From: Cellulosimicrobium arenosum
Lineage (GTDB): Bacteria; Actinomycetota; Actinomycetes; Actinomycetales; Cellulomonadaceae
DNA: 64,000 nucleotides
Reading direction: 5' to 3'
Assembly: GCF_014837295.1 (NCBI RefSeq)
Contig: NZ_JACYHB010000003.1
Coordinates: forward strand, 1 to 64,000
The notes below the pieces were generated by a model that saw nothing but the letters and a program-made list of their open reading frames with translations, did no database searches and was not told the DNA's origin. The position numbers were made by a program, and so were the translations under genes. This document shows positions 16,601 through 25,290 of this stretch, piece by piece (the stretch's first letter is position 1; the number at the start of each line of letters is the position of its first letter).

Positions 16601-17959
16601 ATGAGTCCGGGCTCGGCCGTCGAGGACGCGTTCCGCACGGAGTGGGGACGCGTCCTCGGCGCCGTCGCACGCAGCACGGGCGACCTCGACCTGGCCGAGG
16701 AGTCCGCGCAGGAGGCGTTCGCGAGCGCGCTGCGCACGTGGGAGCGCGACGGCGTGCCCGAGCGCCCCGGCGCCTGGCTGACGACGACCGCCCGCCGGCA
16801 CGCGATCGACGTGCTGCGACGTCGTCGGGTCGAGGCGGACCGGACCTCGGCGGCAGCGCGGCTGGGGGAGCGGGTCGACGCCGGTCGCGCCGTCGGGCCG
16901 GCCGCCGACCCCGTCCCCGAGGAGGTCACCCTCGCCCTGGACGACGACGCGTGGGAGCTCGACGACCCGGACGGCGACGTGCTGCGCCTGCTGTTCACGT
17001 GCTGCCACCCGGCGCTGCCCGCCGAGGCACGGGTCGCCCTGACGCTGCGGTCGCTGACCGGCATGACGACGGCGCAGGTAGCGCGTGCGTTCCTCGTCCC
17101 GGAGGCGACGATGGCGCAGCGGCTGGTACGGGCGAAGCGCCGCATCCGCGCGACCGGCATCTCGTTCCGCGTCCCGCCGCCGGAGCTGCGCGCCGAACGG
17201 GTCACGGGAGTCCTGACCGTGATCTACCTGCTCTTCACCGAGGGGTACGACTCCTGGGCGGAGCCCGCCCAGGAGACGGTGGGATCGGCGGAGCGCCGCG
17301 CGCTGGCCGACGACGCGGTCCGCCTCGCGCGACTGGCCGCCCGGCTGCTCGACGACGAGCCCGAGGCTCGCGGACTGCTGGCCCTGCTGCTGCTCCAGCA
17401 CGCGCGTCGTGACGAGCGCACGGCTCCCGACGGCTCCGCGCGGACGCTCGCGGAGCAGGACCCGGCGCGCTGGCGGCACGACGAGATCACCGACGGGCTG
17501 CACGAGCTGGACGTCGCGCTCGCCGCCGGCCGGCCCGGTCCGTACCAGGTGCAGGCGGCGATCGCGGCCCTGCACGACGGCGCGGGCTCCGACACGAGCG
17601 ACGACGACCGTGCCGCCCGCTGGGTCGAGATCCTCGGCCTGTACGACGTGCTCCTGACGATGACCGGGTCGCCGGTCGTGGCGCTCAACCGCGCGGTCGC
17701 GGTCGCGGAGGTGCAGGGCCCGGCTGCCGGTCTCGCGGCCGTCGACGCCGTGGCGGACGCCTCGGCGCTCGCGGGCTACCACCTCCTGCCCGCCGTCCGG
17801 GCCGAGCTCCACACGCGGGCGGGACGACCCGTCGAGGCGGCGACCGACCTGCGCGCCGCGCTCGAGCTCGTCGACCGCGAGGGCGACCGACGGCTGCTGC
17901 GCCGTCGTCTGGCCGAGCTCTCGGGTGTCACGACCGGGCACGTCGTCGCTCCCTCCTGA
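16601..17959 (+). CDS. ECF42-type RNA polymerase sigma factor
   Basis: A 452-residue sigma factor, much longer than a plain ECF sigma. Region 2 is at ~10-80 (DLAEESAQEAFASAL, PGAWLTTTARRHAIDVLRR), region 4 at ~140-185 (LRSLTGMTTAQVARAF, MAQRLVRAKRRIR). A C-terminal ~250-residue helical extension begins ERVTGVLTVIYLLFTEGY and includes the TPR-like segment VALNRAVAVAE...GPAAGLAAVD, the hallmark of group ECF42, where it is needed for activity in place of an anti-sigma factor. The upstream DGPF gene completes the typical pair. Downstream genes follow within 30 bases, so they are probably part of its regulon. Confidence 0.93.
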   Translation: MSPGSAVEDAFRTEWGRVLGAVARSTGDLDLAEESAQEAFASALRTWERDGVPERPGAWLTTTARRHAIDVLRRRRVEADRTSAAARLGERVDAGRAVGPAADPVPEEVTLALDDDAWELDDPDGDVLRLLFTCCHPALPAEARVALTLRSLTGMTTAQVARAFLVPEATMAQRLVRAKRRIRATGISFRVPPPELRAERVTGVLTVIYLLFTEGYDSWAEPAQETVGSAERRALADDAVRLARLAARLLDDEPEARGLLALLLLQHARRDERTAPDGSARTLAEQDPARWRHDEITDGLHELDVALAAGRPGPYQVQAAIAALHDGAGSDTSDDDRAARWVEILGLYDVLLTMTGSPVVALNRAVAVAEVQGPAAGLAAVDAVADASALAGYHLLPAVRAELHTRAGRPVEAATDLRAALELVDREGDRRLLRRRLAELSGVTTGHVVAPS

Positions 17960-17989
17960 TGAGCAGCCTCGTCGGCGAAGGAGCGCGAC

Positions 17990-19774
17990 ATGAGCATCCA
18001 GCTGTTCGGCCGTTGGCACCTTCGTGTCGACGAGGCCGTCCACACCTGGGAGAACCGGTTCCGCGTGCACGGCGCCGCGTCGGGCGACGGCACGTACCCG
18101 CCCACCGTCGGGCTCGAGGTCACCGCGGACGGTGCCGCGTGGAACCTGACGGCCGAGCACCGGGAGTCGGCGACGAGCCCGTGGAAGCCCTCGGACATGA
18201 TGATCGACCCCGGTCCGCTGGACCGGGTCGACGTCCGGGCGGAGATCGGTGCGGAGGACCCGCTGCCGTCGCGGGACTTCAAGGACGTCCACTGGGACGC
18301 GCGCTTCCTCGACGGCACGCTCTACGAGATCCCGGTCCGGCCCTTCGCGGTGCGCACGACCGACCTGTTCGAGATGCCGGACGGCATCTTCGAGACGGCG
18401 TTGCGCACGTACTACCTGGGCGTCCGCGTCGTGAACCGGTGGGGGCTGCCGTTCGGACCCGACCACGTCCTCGACGTCTCCGCCGCCAGCCGGGCCGAGC
18501 TCGCCTCGCAGGGCATCACCGTGCTCGACGCGTGGACCCAGTCCGAGCTCGCAGCGCTCGGTCAGGTCCAGCGCGGCACGGGCATCGTCGTCGGTGCGCT
18601 GAACCCCGGCAACGCGAGGACGGTCTACCTCAAGGTCGACGTCGGCGACGCGGCACCCCGCAAGCACGAGGTGGAGTTCGTCCTGCGGAACGCCGCCGGC
18701 ATGGCGGACCCGGGCAACCCCGCACGGTTCGTCCGCAAGCAGATCTTCGTGAGCCGGACCACGGTCGACCCGGTGACGGGCGAGATCGTCTCCGAGGTGC
18801 AGGAGGGCACGCTGCGCGTGCGGCTGCGCGAGGTCGCGATCGACACCAGGAACGGGCGCAGGGCCAGGCACCGTTGCCCGCCTCCCCGCAAGCGCCGCGG
18901 GCGCGAGTCCGACCTCGACCAGCTGCGCCGCCTGCTGCAGGAGCTGCTCGACGGGCGACCGATCGACCCGTGCCTCGTCAAGGAGCTCCTCGACTGCGGC
19001 TGCGGGCCGGGACGCTCCGACGACCCGCACGGACCGTCCGACGGGCGCTTCTGCTACGACCCGTTCTATGCGATACCGACCCGCTTCGACTACACCGTCA
19101 CGCCCCGGGAGCCCTACGCCGGGCAGTACGGGCCGATCCCGTTCGACGACCCGTGGTGGAAGGTCCTGCTCCTGATCATCGCCGCCATCCTGCTGATCGC
19201 GGGCATGCTGTCGGAGGCGGCCGACGTCGCGTACCACGACGAGGACCTCGTCATCGGCGGGCTCGGGCGCACGATCCGCGACGACGTCGACGCGGCCCTC
19301 TGCGTCCTGGACACCGACCGCACGCTCGGGTTCGGTCAGGTGCTCGACGCCCGCTCGGACGAGGACAACCAGAACGCCGAGACCGCGCTCGACGGGACCA
19401 TCACCGTGGCCGCCACGATCATGCCGGTCGCCGAGGTGATGGCCCTGCTCGCCGACTCGACCACGCCGACGGCGCAGCTCGAGGTGTTCAAGTCCGGGGC
19501 GACCACGGGACTCACCCACGGCCTCATCTCGGGTTTCACGGCGACCGCGTTCACCCGCTCGGACGGGACCAGCTTCACGATCCCGCAGCTCACGATCGGG
19601 CCCGACCCCGCGTTCGGCGAGAACGTGAGCGCACCGGGGGACTCGGGCTCCGTCTGGGTGCACCGCGCGACCGGTCGTCCGGTCGCCCTGCACCACTCCG
19701 GCCGGGACGACCCGGACAGTGCTACCGCGTCCTTCCTCGAGGACGTGTTCTCCCAGCTGGGGGTGACGTTGTGA
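17990..19774 (+). CDS. Putative split trypsin-like protease, Asp/Ser subunit
   Basis: 594 residues; AAGGAG precedes the ATG. Residues ~1-300 form a beta-rich region I do not recognise (begins MSIQLFGRWHLRVDEAVHTW). A Cys-rich patch (LLDCGCG) and one hydrophobic segment (WWKVLLLIIAAILLIAGML, ~388-406) follow. The C-terminal ~180 residues match only the second half of NAL1-like trypsin-fold proteases: DDVDAALCVLD (Asp434), FKSGATTGLTHG (~500-512), APGDSGSVWV (Ser552), then ALHHSG. No catalytic His motif is found before Asp434. The next gene, overlapping by four bases (GTGA), carries a His motif but no Asp/Ser. I infer that the two chains assemble one active site, or that this chain is a dead protease domain. 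Confidence 0.6.
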   Translation: MSIQLFGRWHLRVDEAVHTWENRFRVHGAASGDGTYPPTVGLEVTADGAAWNLTAEHRESATSPWKPSDMMIDPGPLDRVDVRAEIGAEDPLPSRDFKDVHWDARFLDGTLYEIPVRPFAVRTTDLFEMPDGIFETALRTYYLGVRVVNRWGLPFGPDHVLDVSAASRAELASQGITVLDAWTQSELAALGQVQRGTGIVVGALNPGNARTVYLKVDVGDAAPRKHEVEFVLRNAAGMADPGNPARFVRKQIFVSRTTVDPVTGEIVSEVQEGTLRVRLREVAIDTRNGRRARHRCPPPRKRRGRESDLDQLRRLLQELLDGRPIDPCLVKELLDCGCGPGRSDDPHGPSDGRFCYDPFYAIPTRFDYTVTPREPYAGQYGPIPFDDPWWKVLLLIIAAILLIAGMLSEAADVAYHDEDLVIGGLGRTIRDDVDAALCVLDTDRTLGFGQVLDARSDEDNQNAETALDGTITVAATIMPVAEVMALLADSTTPTAQLEVFKSGATTGLTHGLISGFTATAFTRSDGTSFTIPQLTIGPDPAFGENVSAPGDSGSVWVHRATGRPVALHHSGRDDPDSATASFLEDVFSQLGVTL

Positions 19775-21564
19775 GCACCACAGGTCCTGCGGACAGGCTC
19801 GACGCGATCCAGGCGATCCTGGCGCGGCTCGGCCGCGAGCTCGCCGACGATCCCAACGTGCAGAGCGTCGGGTTCGGCCTGCGTCGCCGGGCCGGGACGC
19901 TCTCCGACGAACGCGTGATCGTGTTCTTCGTGCGGCGCAAGTACGGCAGCGACCGCCAGCTGGAGGTCGCCGGGACGCGCCGCGTCCCCGCCGAGATCGA
20001 CGGGTTCGCCACGGACGTCCAGGAGTTCGACGTCCGGCCCGCGTCCGCCGGCGTGCGCGACGACATGCAGTTCGACCCGCTCGTCGGCGGGCCCGCGTCG
20101 AGCAACGCCGCGAACCACATCGCGTGGTTCAACGGTTCGGGGACCCTCGGGCTGCTCGTGCGCGACGCGACCGACGGCACCCCGATGGCGCTCTCGAACT
20201 GGCACGTCTGGGGGGACGGGGGCGAGGCCGGCGACGACATCATCCAGCCGGGCCACCCCACGACCGGGGACCACCTCGAAGCCGTCGGCAAGGTCGCGGC
20301 CTGCGGACCGCTCGTCACGTCGCTCATCGAGTGGGAGGTGCCGTCGCCGCTCACGGCCGGACTCTACGGAGGGGCCGCCGCGGCCGCCGTCGCCGCCGCC
20401 GCGAGCGACGTCCGCGACCCCGGCCGCAGGGGCCAGGACGCGACCGTCCCCGGCCCGGACGAGGTCACCACCGCCGAGCGCGTGTCGATGGACATCGGGT
20501 ACCCGCAGCTCCCGCTGCCCGGAGTGCCCTTCCGCACCGACGTGACCTGGCACTACGAGCGCACCACGTCGGCGCAGACGATGACGCACGACGTCACCGA
20601 GTCCACCGTGAACACCCAGTTCCTCCTGGGCAAGCTCGTCACCACCGAGAGGACCAGGTACCAGCCGGGCGAGACGGTCCGTCTCCTGGCCGCGATCTGG
20701 GACTACCAGCCGCGGTCGTGCGCCGACTACCACGTCGTCGCCCACCTGATCCCGGCCCGGCGCCCGACGACGGCCCTGCGGACCGTCCTTCGACCCACCG
20801 CGTGCCCGCGGACCGTCCCGATCGGCCCGCCGGACCGGCCCCGGGGCGGGCTGGTGTGCGTGTCGTTCGAGCAGGAGGCGCTGGGCGAGCGCCCCGCCGT
20901 CGGGAAGCTCGAGTGGCTGCAGTACGCGAGCTCCGCCGGTGACCCGCTGCACGTCGTCGACTGGCTGGCTCCGACCCGCGCGCTGACCCTGGGGTCGGGA
21001 ACGCTCACTCTCGGGCACGTGCCGGCGCGCCGCGTCGAGGTGACGGTGGCCCAGCTCACCGGCACGCCCGTCGTGGCGGTGGCGACGAACGCTTCCGGGC
21101 AGGTCGTCGACCGGGAGACCGCTCCCGACGAGCAGGGAGTCGCGCACAGGCTCGTGCTCGAGGGGGACGGGATCGTCCGCGTGGTCCTGCGCGGGGGCGG
21201 TGGCGAGGGTCTGCTCGTCCGCTACTGCATCGAGCCCGTCGAGGAGGGCGGGTTCACCACGGCGGTCCCGGCGCGGACGCTGGCCGCGGTGCAGCACGAG
21301 CACCCCGACGTCGCGGTCGACGGCTCCCGGGTCACGGTCCGGCGCTGCTGCTTCGCGGGCGAGGTGGACCTGCCGCCCGACGAGCCCGCCGGCGGGTGGG
21401 ACGTCTACCTCACGGTGCAGAACGTCAACGACGTGCCCGACGGCGTGCCCCCGGAGATCGCGGCGACCACGATCGGCGGGCACCTGCTGAGCGCGCACAC
21501 CGCGGCCGAGGTGGTCGCCTGCACGGCCATCATGCTGAGCGACCACGTGTTCGACGTGATCTGA
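19771..21564 (+). CDS. Putative split trypsin-like protease, His subunit
   Basis: 597 residues starting at GTG inside the stop of the previous gene. The first ~150 residues match the front half of NAL1-like proteases: LADDPNVQSVGFGLRR, VIVFFVRRKYG, RRVPAEIDGFATDVQEFD, then GTLGLLV and ALSNWHVWG with His145 (usually LSNNHVL), followed by DDIIQPGHP. After that, where the Asp (VDAA) and Ser (GDSG) motifs should come, the chain goes into an Ala-rich linker and long beta-rich regions of unknown kind (~230-597), with a CC pair near 525. It therefore complements the preceding protein. Both lie directly behind the ECF42 sigma gene. No signal peptide is seen. Confidence 0.6.
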   Translation: MSTTGPADRLDAIQAILARLGRELADDPNVQSVGFGLRRRAGTLSDERVIVFFVRRKYGSDRQLEVAGTRRVPAEIDGFATDVQEFDVRPASAGVRDDMQFDPLVGGPASSNAANHIAWFNGSGTLGLLVRDATDGTPMALSNWHVWGDGGEAGDDIIQPGHPTTGDHLEAVGKVAACGPLVTSLIEWEVPSPLTAGLYGGAAAAAVAAAASDVRDPGRRGQDATVPGPDEVTTAERVSMDIGYPQLPLPGVPFRTDVTWHYERTTSAQTMTHDVTESTVNTQFLLGKLVTTERTRYQPGETVRLLAAIWDYQPRSCADYHVVAHLIPARRPTTALRTVLRPTACPRTVPIGPPDRPRGGLVCVSFEQEALGERPAVGKLEWLQYASSAGDPLHVVDWLAPTRALTLGSGTLTLGHVPARRVEVTVAQLTGTPVVAVATNASGQVVDRETAPDEQGVAHRLVLEGDGIVRVVLRGGGGEGLLVRYCIEPVEEGGFTTAVPARTLAAVQHEHPDVAVDGSRVTVRRCCFAGEVDLPPDEPAGGWDVYLTVQNVNDVPDGVPPEIAATTIGGHLLSAHTAAEVVACTAIMLSDHVFDVI

Positions 21565-21641
21565 CCGTCGTGCACCGGCTGCCGGGTCGGGCGACAGGTC
21601 GTCCGGGAGCGCCGTTCACGAGCACTCCGAAAGGCACGACC

Positions 21642-21947
21642 ATGCGATTCACCTCCGAGCAGCGTCTCGACGACGACGTCCTCGAGCGCGAGCTCGCTCT
21701 TGGCGAGATCCCCGGCATCCTGTGGATGCCCGCATCCGCCTCCACGGCCGCCCCTGTGCCGCTGATCCTCCTCGGCCACCCGGGCGGGCTGGGGAGGATG
21801 TACCCCCGGCGGCAGCTGGCGCTGGACCTGTTCGACGCCTTCGGTTCCCGGGAGAAGACGCTGCAGGCCAACCTGGGCGGGCACACGGGCGTCCCGCCGT
21901 TCGCGGGAGACGACGCGGGCAGGTTCTTCGCCCGGCACCTGAGGTAG
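21642..21947 (+). pseudogene. Alpha/beta hydrolase with large in-frame internal deletion
   Basis: 101 codons, ATG behind GAAAGG. The start (MRFTSEQRLDDDVLERELAL...PLILLGHPGG) is the front of an esterase/dienelactone-hydrolase-like family of about 250 residues. After LGRMYPRR the text jumps to the family's C-terminal segment LALDLFDAFGSREKTLQANLGGHTGVPPF. The part with the nucleophile is missing, though the frame is kept. I read it as an inactivated gene created by a ~450-base deletion; the full-length family sequence is from memory, not aligned. It may still be translated. Confidence 0.65.
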
Positions 21948-21966
21948 TGCCGTGCCGCCGTGCCGG

Positions 21967-23436
21967 TCAGGCTGCGTTCTCGAGCGCCTGCTCGGCGCGC
22001 GCGGCGTCGCCCTCCGTGAGGCCGCGCTCGATCGCACGCCGTGATGCGACGAGGATGACGACGCCGACCAGGCACACGGCGATCTCCGTCACCGTCAGCG
22101 CCCAGACGATGCCTGCGAGCCCGAACCAGAGGTTGCCGAGGAGCACGACGGGGATGAACAGCACGCCCTGGGACGTCGACATGACGATCGCGGGGACCGC
22201 GCGCCCCGTCGCCTGGAACAGCGAGGTGATGAGCCCGGCGAACCCGTTCGCGACCATCGCGACGAGCTGCGCCGTGAGGATCGTCGCCCCGATCGTCAGC
22301 ACGGACGGGTCCGACACGAACGCGGAGAACACCTGGTCGCGGAACAGGACGACCGCCGTCGAGAAGATCAGTGCGACGCCGCCGACCGTGGTCGCCGAGA
22401 CCCGCAGCGCTGACACGAGCCGGGCGCGGTCGCCCTTGCCGTAGGCGTAGGCCAGCAGCGGCAGCACGCCGAGCGTGACGCCCATGAGCAGGAACTCGGG
22501 CACCTGGGCGATGCGGACGGCGACGCCCATGGCGGCGAGCGGGCCGTCACCGTAGCCGGCGGCGAGGTTGTTGAGCACGAGCGACGTGACGATGAGGAAG
22601 GACGCCTGCAGCAGCTCGCCGACGCCCACCCCGAAGACAGGCTCGAGCACGTCCCGCGAGAGGGTGAACCAGCGCGGCGCGAGGCTCATGTGCTCGCTGT
22701 TGCGCTGCAGCCAGGTGACGAAGTAGGCGATGACGCCGATGTTGGCGAGTCCCGTCGCGAGCGCCACGCCGGCCACGCCCCAGTCGAGGACGAGGATGAA
22801 CAGGACGTCGAGCACGAGGTTCGCGACCGTGGACCCGATGAGCCCGATCATGACCTGGCGCGAAGCGCCCTCGGCCCGTACGAGCTGCTCGAGGCAGAAC
22901 GCCGCGGTGAGCACGGGGACGAACGCGAGCATGACGGTGACGTAGGTGGTCGTGGCCGACGTCGCGGCGGCGTCCGCACCGAGCAGGGTGACGAGCGGCT
23001 GGAGGAGGAGGAGACCGAGGACGCCGAGCACGGCGCCGGCGATCACCGATCCCCAGACGGCGGACGCCGAGACGTTCTTGATCCGGGTGGCCTCGGCGGG
23101 GTCGTGCTCCGCCGCGCCGAGCAGGCGCGAGACGAGCGCCCCGCCGCCGACGCCGAACACGCCGCCGACGGCCATGACGAGGCCGAGGATCGGTGTGCCG
23201 AGCGTGACCGCGGCGAGCAGCGCGTTGTCGTGGAGCGAGCCGATGAAGCCCGCGTTGATGACGTTGTAGACCGCGCCGACGATCAACGCGGCGGCCATCG
23301 GCACGCACAGGTGCACGAGGGCACGGACTATCGGCGCGGAGGAGAGGTACCAGCGGTTGGTACCGACCGCTTCGGCCTCGACGGCCCCGTCCGACTCGGG
23401 GGCTGGGGCGGCAGGGTTCCGGAGGTCTGTGGTCAT
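21967..23436 (-). CDS. MATE family multidrug efflux transporter
   Basis: 489 residues with about twelve hydrophobic segments in two homologous halves, the MATE layout. Each half begins with the expected motifs: PIVRALVHLCVPMAAALIVGAVYN with FIG, then GGVFGVGGGALVSRLLGA; the second half has FGVGVGELLQASFLIV and the PLLAYAYGKGD loop typical of MATE/NorM proteins. It would export drugs or dyes using Na+ or H+. AGAGGAG precedes the ATG. It lies 121 bases downstream of the MarR gene on the same strand, so both are probably one transcription unit under MarR control. Confidence 0.92.
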   Translation of the reverse strand: MTTDLRNPAAPAPESDGAVEAEAVGTNRWYLSSAPIVRALVHLCVPMAAALIVGAVYNVINAGFIGSLHDNALLAAVTLGTPILGLVMAVGGVFGVGGGALVSRLLGAAEHDPAEATRIKNVSASAVWGSVIAGAVLGVLGLLLLQPLVTLLGADAAATSATTTYVTVMLAFVPVLTAAFCLEQLVRAEGASRQVMIGLIGSTVANLVLDVLFILVLDWGVAGVALATGLANIGVIAYFVTWLQRNSEHMSLAPRWFTLSRDVLEPVFGVGVGELLQASFLIVTSLVLNNLAAGYGDGPLAAMGVAVRIAQVPEFLLMGVTLGVLPLLAYAYGKGDRARLVSALRVSATTVGGVALIFSTAVVLFRDQVFSAFVSDPSVLTIGATILTAQLVAMVANGFAGLITSLFQATGRAVPAIVMSTSQGVLFIPVVLLGNLWFGLAGIVWALTVTEIAVCLVGVVILVASRRAIERGLTEGDAARAEQALENAA

Positions 23437-23557
23437 GACTGCTCCTCTCGAGCAGGCTCGAGCGCACGCCGACGGACGCCGGCGCGGCGGAGGGGATGGG
23501 GGCGCGGCGTGGCCGCGCGGGTGGAGGTGGAGCGGGTGGAGGGTCGAGCGGGGCGGG

Positions 23558-24001
23558 TCAGTCCCGGGTCGGTTGCGGCAGCTCGGCGACGATCTTGGTG
23601 AGGAGCTTCTGCAGCGTGGATCTCTCGGCCTCGTCGAGCGGGGTGAGGATCTTCTCGTCGATCGCCGATATCGCGTCGGTGAACCCTGCGATCAGGTCGC
23701 TGCCCGACGGCGTGGCGTAGACGAGCTTGACCCGGCCGTTGTCAGGGGCCGGGCGCCGCTCGACGAGGCCGCGACGCTCGAGCCCCTGCAGGAGGCTCGT
23801 CACGCTGGCCGCGCTGGTGCGGCTGACCTCGGCGATGTCGCGCTGGATGGCGCCGGGGTTCTGGGTCAGGTAGCCGAGCACGAAGGACTGCTCGTGGCTG
23901 AGGTCGCGCTCGCGGATCCAGTCCTCGCCCGCCTTGCGCTGGGCCCATCCGATCCAGCGGAAGAGCTCGAGGCTGCTGGTGGGGACGGGCCGTTCGCTCA
24001 T
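23558..24001 (-). CDS. MarR family repressor of the MATE pump
   Basis: 147 residues from the ATG giving MSERPVPTSS; the 12 codons further upstream fall in promoter sequence. The winged helix is clear: LSHEQSFVLGYL, IQRDIAEVSRTSAASVTSLLQGLERRGLVERR (recognition helix), then the DNGRVKLVYATPSG wing. MarR proteins repress efflux genes until a small ligand binds. Two inverted repeats overlap its own promoter directly before the start codon, so it is autoregulated. There is no Shine-Dalgarno; the transcript appears leaderless. Confidence 0.92.
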   Translation of the reverse strand: MSERPVPTSSLELFRWIGWAQRKAGEDWIRERDLSHEQSFVLGYLTQNPGAIQRDIAEVSRTSAASVTSLLQGLERRGLVERRPAPDNGRVKLVYATPSGSDLIAGFTDAISAIDEKILTPLDEAERSTLQKLLTKIVAELPQPTRD

Positions 24002-24037
24002 GGTTAGAACACTAACGGTTAGAAGTCTAACCGTCAA
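24002..24037 (-). promoter_or_regulatory. Leaderless marR promoter with two operator sites
   Basis: On the minus strand TTGACG (24037-24032), a 17-base spacer and TAGTGT (24014-24009) form a -35/-10 pair; the ATG follows seven bases after the -10, so transcription should begin at the start codon. GGTTAGA-N2-TCTAACC (24017-24032) overlaps the spacer and GTTAG-N4-CTAAC (24003-24016) covers the -10, as expected for a MarR dimer blocking RNA polymerase. Confidence 0.75.
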
Positions 24038-24110
24038 CCGTACTCGGAGGACTTCGGGCCCGGCGGAGCTCCGCGCGCCGGAACGCGGGGGCCCGGGAGG
24101 TCCCGGCGAG

Positions 24111-24446
24111 CTAGCCGGTACGCGGTGCGTACATGATGACGGCGACGCCGGCGAGGCAGATCAGCGCGCCGGTGACGTCCCAGCGGTCCGGCGTGAATCC
24201 GTCGACGGCCATGGCCCACGCGAGGGAGCCCGCGACGAACACGCCACCGTACGCGGCGAGGATGCGGCCGAAGTTCGCGTCGGGCTGGAGCGTGGCGAAG
24301 AACCCGTACAGGCCCAGCGCGACGACCCCCGCGCCGATCCACAGCCAGCCCCGGTGCTCGCGGACCCCCTGCCACACGAGCCACGCACCCCCGATCTCGA
24401 AGACCGCGGCGGCGACGAACAGCATGATGGAGCGGGTCAGGTTCAT
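24111..24446 (-). CDS. YnfA/UPF0060 family small membrane protein
   Basis: 111 residues with four transmembrane segments, the size and layout of the YnfA family. Family motifs are visible: [17 protein letters not shown], the [23 protein letters not shown] loop and [22 protein letters not shown]. YnfA proteins resemble SMR transporters and are linked to drug or cation efflux, although the natural substrate is unsure. The ATG for MNLTRS is preferred over the 38-residue upstream extension. It lies 74 bases upstream of the marR operators, on the same strand. Confidence 0.92.
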   Translation of the reverse strand: MNLTRSIMLFVAAAVFEIGGAWLVWQGVREHRGWLWIGAGVVALGLYGFFATLQPDANFGRILAAYGGVFVAGSLAWAMAVDGFTPDRWDVTGALICLAGVAVIMYAPRTG

Positions 24447-24585
24447 ATCGGCGTGCACTCTCCGTCGTGCGGCCCGCAGCGTGCGGAGCAGCGTGGTGGT
24501 CTCGCCCGGGAGGAACGCCACGACCCTAGCGGCCCCGGGGCGTAGCGTCGTCCCCGACATCGATCCGTCCGGCGGAGGGGACTCA

Positions 24586-25290
24586 GTGCAGGCCGACCAC
24601 TATGACGGCTTCGCGGCCAGCTACGACGCGGAGAACGCCTCGAGCCTGCTCAACGCCTGCTACGAGCGCCCGGCCATGGTCCGCCTCGCCGGCGACGTGC
24701 GCGGGCACCGGATCCTCGATGCCGGGTGCGGGTCCGGCCCTCTGTCCGCCGAGCTGCGGGCCCGGGGCGCGATCATGACGGGGCTCGACGGGAGCCCGGC
24801 GATGATCGAGCTCGCGCGCCGGCGGCTGGGCGACGATGTCCCGCTGCACGTCGCCGACCTCGCCGAGCCGCTGCCGTTCGCGGACGACACCTTCGACGAC
24901 GTCGTGGCCTCGCTCGTGCTGCACTACCTCGAGGACTGGGTTGCTCCCTTGGTCGAGATCAAGCGCGTGCTGAAGCCTGGTGGTCGGCTCATCCTCTCCG
25001 TGAACCACCCCACGGCCCACGTGATCAACCATCCGGACGAGGACAACTTCGCGACCAGGCAGTACTCGGAGACCTTCGAGCTCGATGGCGAGCCGGCGGT
25101 GCTGACGTTCTGGAACCGGCCGTTGCGTGCGATGTCGGAGGCGTTCGCCGAGGCGGGGTTCGTCATCGCCGTGATGGACGAGCCACCGCCGTCGCCGCAG
25201 ACCCCGCGCGAGCTCCTGACCCCGCGCCTCGCGAGCGGGGAGCGCACGGCGTTCTTCTGCTTCCTCTTCGTCGTCCTGGAACCGCGATGA
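24586..25290 (+). CDS. Class I SAM-dependent methyltransferase
   Basis: 234 residues from a GTG with GGAGGGGAC upstream. Motif I is [15 protein letters not shown], followed by [16 protein letters not shown] (acidic end of strand 2), [20 protein letters not shown] (motif IV/post I) and [13 protein letters not shown]. This is the Methyltransf_11/25 fold; the small-molecule substrate cannot be read from sequence. The first 20 residues (YDGFAASYD) are the usual N-terminal helix. It overlaps the next gene by four bases (ATGA), so the two are made together. Confidence 0.88.
   Translation: MQADHYDGFAASYDAENASSLLNACYERPAMVRLAGDVRGHRILDAGCGSGPLSAELRARGAIMTGLDGSPAMIELARRRLGDDVPLHVADLAEPLPFADDTFDDVVASLVLHYLEDWVAPLVEIKRVLKPGGRLILSVNHPTAHVINHPDEDNFATRQYSETFELDGEPAVLTFWNRPLRAMSEAFAEAGFVIAVMDEPPPSPQTPRELLTPRLASGERTAFFCFLFVVLEPR

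Noticed and set aside
16478-19696. 1072-residue open frame on the minus strand across the sigma and protease genes
   Set aside because: Arg/Asp/Gly-rich composition without motifs; it is the antisense shadow of well-supported plus-strand genes.
17959-19770. Long 5' extension of the His-subunit frame
   Set aside because: It overlaps the other protease chain; the homologous segment begins only after the GTG at 19771, which overlaps the previous stop.
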